Shown here one piece after another: positions 32,310 through 34,907 of a stretch of 34,907 bases of DNA. The translations under genes were made by a program, and so were the position numbers. Source of the DNA: Sphingomonas yabuuchiae (GTDB taxonomy: Bacteria > Pseudomonadota > Alphaproteobacteria > Sphingomonadales > Sphingomonadaceae); the NCBI RefSeq assembly GCF_001477495.1, contig NZ_LDTF01000092.1, forward strand, positions 1-34,907, written 5' to 3'. The stretch's first letter is position 1, and the number at the start of each line of letters is the position of its first letter. The notes beneath the pieces are model-generated. The model did no database searches and was not told where the DNA came from. It saw nothing but the letters and a program-made list of their open reading frames with translations.

Positions 32310-33334
32310 CCGACATTCCCCGTCGCAAGATGGGCCATACCGACTGCGCCTTGCCCGAACTGGGTTTTGGTGCGGCGGCGATGGGCAATCTCTATGCCGC
32401 GATCGACGATGCCAGCGCCGCCGTGACGCTGGACGCCGCGCTATCGGCCGGTTTCCGGTATTTCGACACCGCCCCTCATTATGGCCGGGGGCTGAGCGAG
32501 CGGCGGCTGGGCGATGGCTTGCGCGGGCGGGGCGACGTGATCGTCTCGACCAAGGTCGGGCGGCTGATGGACCCGGACGCCAGCATCACCGACGACCGCG
32601 AACGCGACGGCTTTCACACCGCCATGCCGTTCCGTGCCCGCTACGACTATAGCTATGACGGCATCCTGCGCAGCCATGAGCAGAGCCTGCAACGGCTGGG
32701 CCTGGCGCGCGTCGACATGCTGTTCGTCCATGACATCGGCCGGGTCACCCATGGCGAGGCCGATGCCCGGTATCGCGAACAGCTGATCGCGGGCGGCGGC
32801 TTTAGGGCGTTGGAGAGCTTGCGCGATCAGGGCGCGATCTCCGGTTTCGGGCTGGGCGTCAACGAAGTCGAGGTCTGTCTGGACCTGATGGAGGCGGTGC
32901 GGTTCGACGTGATCCTGCTGGCCGGGCGATACACCCTGCTGGAACAGGGCGCGCTCGATGCGCTGTTCCCGGCCTGCGCGATGGCGGGCACGTCGATCGT
33001 GATCGGCGGCCCGTATAATAGCGGCATCCTGGCCACGGGCAGTGCGGCGGCCGGGCGCTACAATTACGCGCCGGCGCCCGAAACCGTCCTCGCCAGGGTC
33101 CGCGCGCTGGAGGCGGTGGCCGCGCGTCACCGGGTTTCGCTGCCCGCCGCCGCGCTCGCCTTCGTGCTGGCCCATCCGCTGGTGGCCAGCGTCATTCCCG
33201 GTATCGCCGATCCGCAACAGGTATCCGACACGATGCGCCTCTACGCCGAACCCATCCCGTCCGCCTTCTGGGCGGACTTGCGTGCCGAAGGGCTGGTCCG
33301 CCCCGACGCGCCCTTGCCGGGAGAGGGCGCATGA
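32306..33334 (+). CDS. L-fucose dehydrogenase-like aldo/keto reductase (D-threo-aldose 1-dehydrogenase family)
   Basis: 342 residues. The catalytic set Asp54, Tyr59, Lys83 and His142 is present, with the subgroup marks YFDTAPHYGRGLSERRLG and GRYTLLEQGALD. This branch includes pyridoxal 4-dehydrogenase and L-fucose/D-arabinose dehydrogenases, which oxidise C1 of the sugar to the lactone. It would be the first enzymatic step, upstream of the lactonase. Cytoplasmic. Overlaps both neighbours by four bases. Confidence 0.9.
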   Translation: MTDIPRRKMGHTDCALPELGFGAAAMGNLYAAIDDASAAVTLDAALSAGFRYFDTAPHYGRGLSERRLGDGLRGRGDVIVSTKVGRLMDPDASITDDRERDGFHTAMPFRARYDYSYDGILRSHEQSLQRLGLARVDMLFVHDIGRVTHGEADARYREQLIAGGGFRALESLRDQGAISGFGLGVNEVEVCLDLMEAVRFDVILLAGRYTLLEQGALDALFPACAMAGTSIVIGGPYNSGILATGSAAAGRYNYAPAPETVLARVRALEAVAARHRVSLPAAALAFVLAHPLVASVIPGIADPQQVSDTMRLYAEPIPSAFWADLRAEGLVRPDAPLPGEGA

Positions 33335-33630
33335 GCGTCGCCGCCATCCGACTGACCCCGACCGACAATGTCGCCGTCTGCTGCCGCACGGTCGAGCCGG
33401 GCGAGCATATCCTGGTCGACGGCCATGCGCTGACCGTGACGGAACGCGTCGCGCTGGGCCACAAGCTGGCGGTTTTCCCCTTGGCGACCGGCGACAAGGT
33501 CATCAAATATGGCATGCCGATCGGGTCGATGACGCATGACGCGCCCGCCGGTGGCTGGGTCCATATGCACAATATGCAAAGCGACTATATTCCCGCGCAC
33601 CTGCGCGACGCGCACGGAGATCACGCATGA
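33331..33630 (+). CDS. UxaA-family dehydratase, small (SAF-domain) subunit
   Basis: 99 residues, one SAF domain equal to the N-terminal part of altronate dehydratase: RVALGHKLAVFPLATGDKVI, KYGMPIGSMTHDAPAG and GWVHMHN. In UxaA this part is fused to the catalytic domain; here it is a separate gene coupled by ATGA to the larger part, as in SuyA/SuyB of sulfolactate sulfo-lyase. Likely forms one enzyme with the next protein. Confidence 0.9.
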   Translation: MSVAAIRLTPTDNVAVCCRTVEPGEHILVDGHALTVTERVALGHKLAVFPLATGDKVIKYGMPIGSMTHDAPAGGWVHMHNMQSDYIPAHLRDAHGDHA

Positions 33631-34853
33631 ACGGGGGCATGACGACCGGGCGGACCTGGCAGGCCTGGGCCCGTCCCGACGGGCGCAAGGGCATTCGCGA
33701 CGCGATCGTCGTCGTCTATCTGGTCGAGTGCGCGCATCATGTCGCGCGGCGGATCGTCGACCGGATGGACGATCCGCGCGTGCAGCTGATCGGCTTTCCC
33801 GGCTGCTACCCCAATGACTATGCGCTCGCGATGATGAAGGCGCTGACCACGCATCCCAATGTCGGCGGCGTTGTCCTGCTGTCGCTGGGTTGCGAGAGCT
33901 TCAACCGCGAGGCGCTGGCCGCCAATGCGCGTGAACAGGGGCGTCCTGTCGAGACGATCGTCATCCAGCAGTCGGGCGGCACGCGCGGCGCGATGGAGGC
34001 GGGGATCGCCGCCGTCGAGCGTGTCCGGGCGGCGGCGGATGCGCAGGCCGTGCGCGTGCCGATGACCATGTCGGAACTGGTGATCGGCACCATCTGCGGC
34101 GGGTCGGACGGGACCAGCGGCATCACCGGCAACCCGGCGGTCGGCCGCGCCTTCGACACGCTTTATGATGCGGGTGCGATCTGCATCTTCGAGGAAACCG
34201 GCGAGATGATCGGGTGCGAGGGCCATATGGCCGAGCGCGCCGCGACGCCGGAGGTAGCGCAGGACCTGATCGCCTCGGTCGCGCAGGCCGAGCGTTACTA
34301 TCGCGCCATGGGCTATGGCAGCTTCGCGCCCGGCAATGCCGAGGGCGGCCTGACCAGCCAGGAGGAGAAGTCGGCGGGCGCCTATGCCAAATCTGGCAGC
34401 CGTCCGATCACCGGCGTCATCCTTCCCGCCGAACAGGCGCCGGGACCGGGTCTGTACCTGCTCGACGTGGTGCCGGCGGGCGATCCGAAATTCGGCTTCC
34501 CCAACATCGTCGACAATGCCGAGATCGGCGAACTGATCGCGTGCGGCGCGCATATCAACCTGTTCGTGACCGGGCGCGGATCGGTGGTCGGCTCGGCCAT
34601 CTCGCCGGTCATCAAGGTCGCGGCCAATCCGGAAATGTATGCCCGGATGGAAGGCGATATGGACGTCAACGCCGGGCGCATCCTGTACGGCGACGCCACG
34701 CTGGACGAGGTGGGCGCGGAGATCGTCGACCTGATCGTCGCGGTATCGGGCGGCGCGCAGACCAAGTCGGAAGCGCTGGGCCATCAGGAGTTCGTGCTGA
34801 CCTACAAGGCGGCGGGGGCCAAGGGGCCGGGCTGTCTGCCGCACGCGGCGTAA
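33627..34853 (+). CDS. UxaA-family dehydratase, large subunit (probable L-fuconate dehydratase)
   Basis: 408 residues covering the C-terminal domain of altronate dehydratase/galactarate dehydratase: GFPGCYPND, LLSLGCESFN, QSGGTRGAMEAG, GTICGGSDGTSGITGNPAVG, and CEGHMAERA. Cysteines in GCYP, GCES, TICGG and IGCEG may include iron ligands. It would remove water from the sugar acid to give a 2-keto-3-deoxy acid. Most known fucose pathways use an enolase-superfamily L-fuconate dehydratase instead. Sulfolactate lyase is unlikely given the sugar enzymes around it. The window ends soon after. Confidence 0.88.
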   Translation: MNGGMTTGRTWQAWARPDGRKGIRDAIVVVYLVECAHHVARRIVDRMDDPRVQLIGFPGCYPNDYALAMMKALTTHPNVGGVVLLSLGCESFNREALAANAREQGRPVETIVIQQSGGTRGAMEAGIAAVERVRAAADAQAVRVPMTMSELVIGTICGGSDGTSGITGNPAVGRAFDTLYDAGAICIFEETGEMIGCEGHMAERAATPEVAQDLIASVAQAERYYRAMGYGSFAPGNAEGGLTSQEEKSAGAYAKSGSRPITGVILPAEQAPGPGLYLLDVVPAGDPKFGFPNIVDNAEIGELIACGAHINLFVTGRGSVVGSAISPVIKVAANPEMYARMEGDMDVNAGRILYGDATLDEVGAEIVDLIVAVSGGAQTKSEALGHQEFVLTYKAAGAKGPGCLPHAA

Positions 34854-34868
34854 GGAGGGCTGAATCTT

Positions 34869-34882
34869 CCCCCGTTCAGGGG
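34869..34882. repeat. Start of another GC-rich intergenic hairpin
   Basis: CCCC-GTTCA-GGGG followed by more G runs. It looks like the first half of the CCCCTCCCC-type repeat near 2.7 and 24.8 kb; the rest lies past the edge. It may also end the fucose-type operon. Confidence 0.35.
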
Positions 34883-34907
34883 CGGGGGCGGGGCGCTTCC
34901 GTAAGGA

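Noticed and set aside
33331..34853. Sulfolactate sulfo-lyase (SuyAB) as the identity of the split pair
   Set aside because: The two-gene form fits, but all coupled genes are sugar oxidation enzymes and a fucose-type permease; no sulfonate gene is seen.

Overview
The window looks like chromosomal DNA from a sphingomonad (Sphingomonas or a close relative, Alphaproteobacteria). The evidence is high GC throughout, a candidate EcfG-type general stress promoter, a DUF2171 protein with the SWFGD-AERRR motif, a PHB-type 3-hydroxybutyrate dehydrogenase, aceA beside a ScfR/RamB-like regulator, and dispersed GC-rich inverted repeats between genes. The genus is inferred from gene content and style, not from a marker gene. 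I see no insertion sequence, phage gene, CRISPR array or replication origin.

Layout. 1-7.2 kb is mixed housekeeping: the end of a tRNA-Ala(CGC), a YG-rich disordered stress protein with DUF2171, a CurA-like reductase, a tandem intergenic repeat, a neutral zinc metallopeptidase, bdhA with a DUF4893 protein, and a CDF metal transporter with a secreted cysteine-protein. 7.2-10.2 kb is the glyoxylate-shunt locus: aceA and a 52-codon companion, divergent from the regulator. 10.3-15.3 kb holds a GGDEF-EAL protein, a lone receiver protein, a lipoprotein with an aldo/keto reductase, a DUF4126 membrane protein and an orphan secreted protein.

15.3-26.0 kb is a sugar locus. Leftward run a Gfo/Idh/MocA dehydrogenase and an NTF2-like protein. 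Rightward run cytochrome c, a TIM-barrel isomerase-like protein, an MFS carrier, a Tat-exported Hyi-like TIM barrel, a DUF1080 (3-keto-disaccharide hydrolase family) protein, a Tat-exported gluconate 2-dehydrogenase subunit-3-like protein, a third Tat-exported TIM barrel, a GMC dehydrogenase and a LacI regulator. Together they read as a periplasmic glycoside 3-dehydrogenase pathway: C3 oxidation of a glycoside, electrons to cytochrome c, cleavage of the 3-keto glycoside, uptake, and reduction back in the cytoplasm. A 14-bp dyad with a central CG lies in the divergent gap and is the best candidate operator for the LacI protein.

26.0-29.2 kb holds two inverted-repeat elements, fbp (class I), and epsC-type serine acetyltransferase coupled to a class I amidotransferase-like hydrolase behind a 25-bp dyad. 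29.3-34.85 kb is a tightly coupled six-gene operon for non-phosphorylative L-fucose (or similar 6-deoxy-sugar) breakdown: FucP-like permease, 2-keto-3-deoxy-L-fuconate dehydrogenase-like SDR, fuconolactonase-like amidohydrolase, fucose dehydrogenase-like aldo/keto reductase, and a dehydratase of the UxaA family split over two genes. The last cleavage enzyme is not in the window.

Many neighbouring genes overlap by ATGA/GTGA (4 nt) or TGATG (1 nt), so translational coupling is the rule in the two sugar loci.
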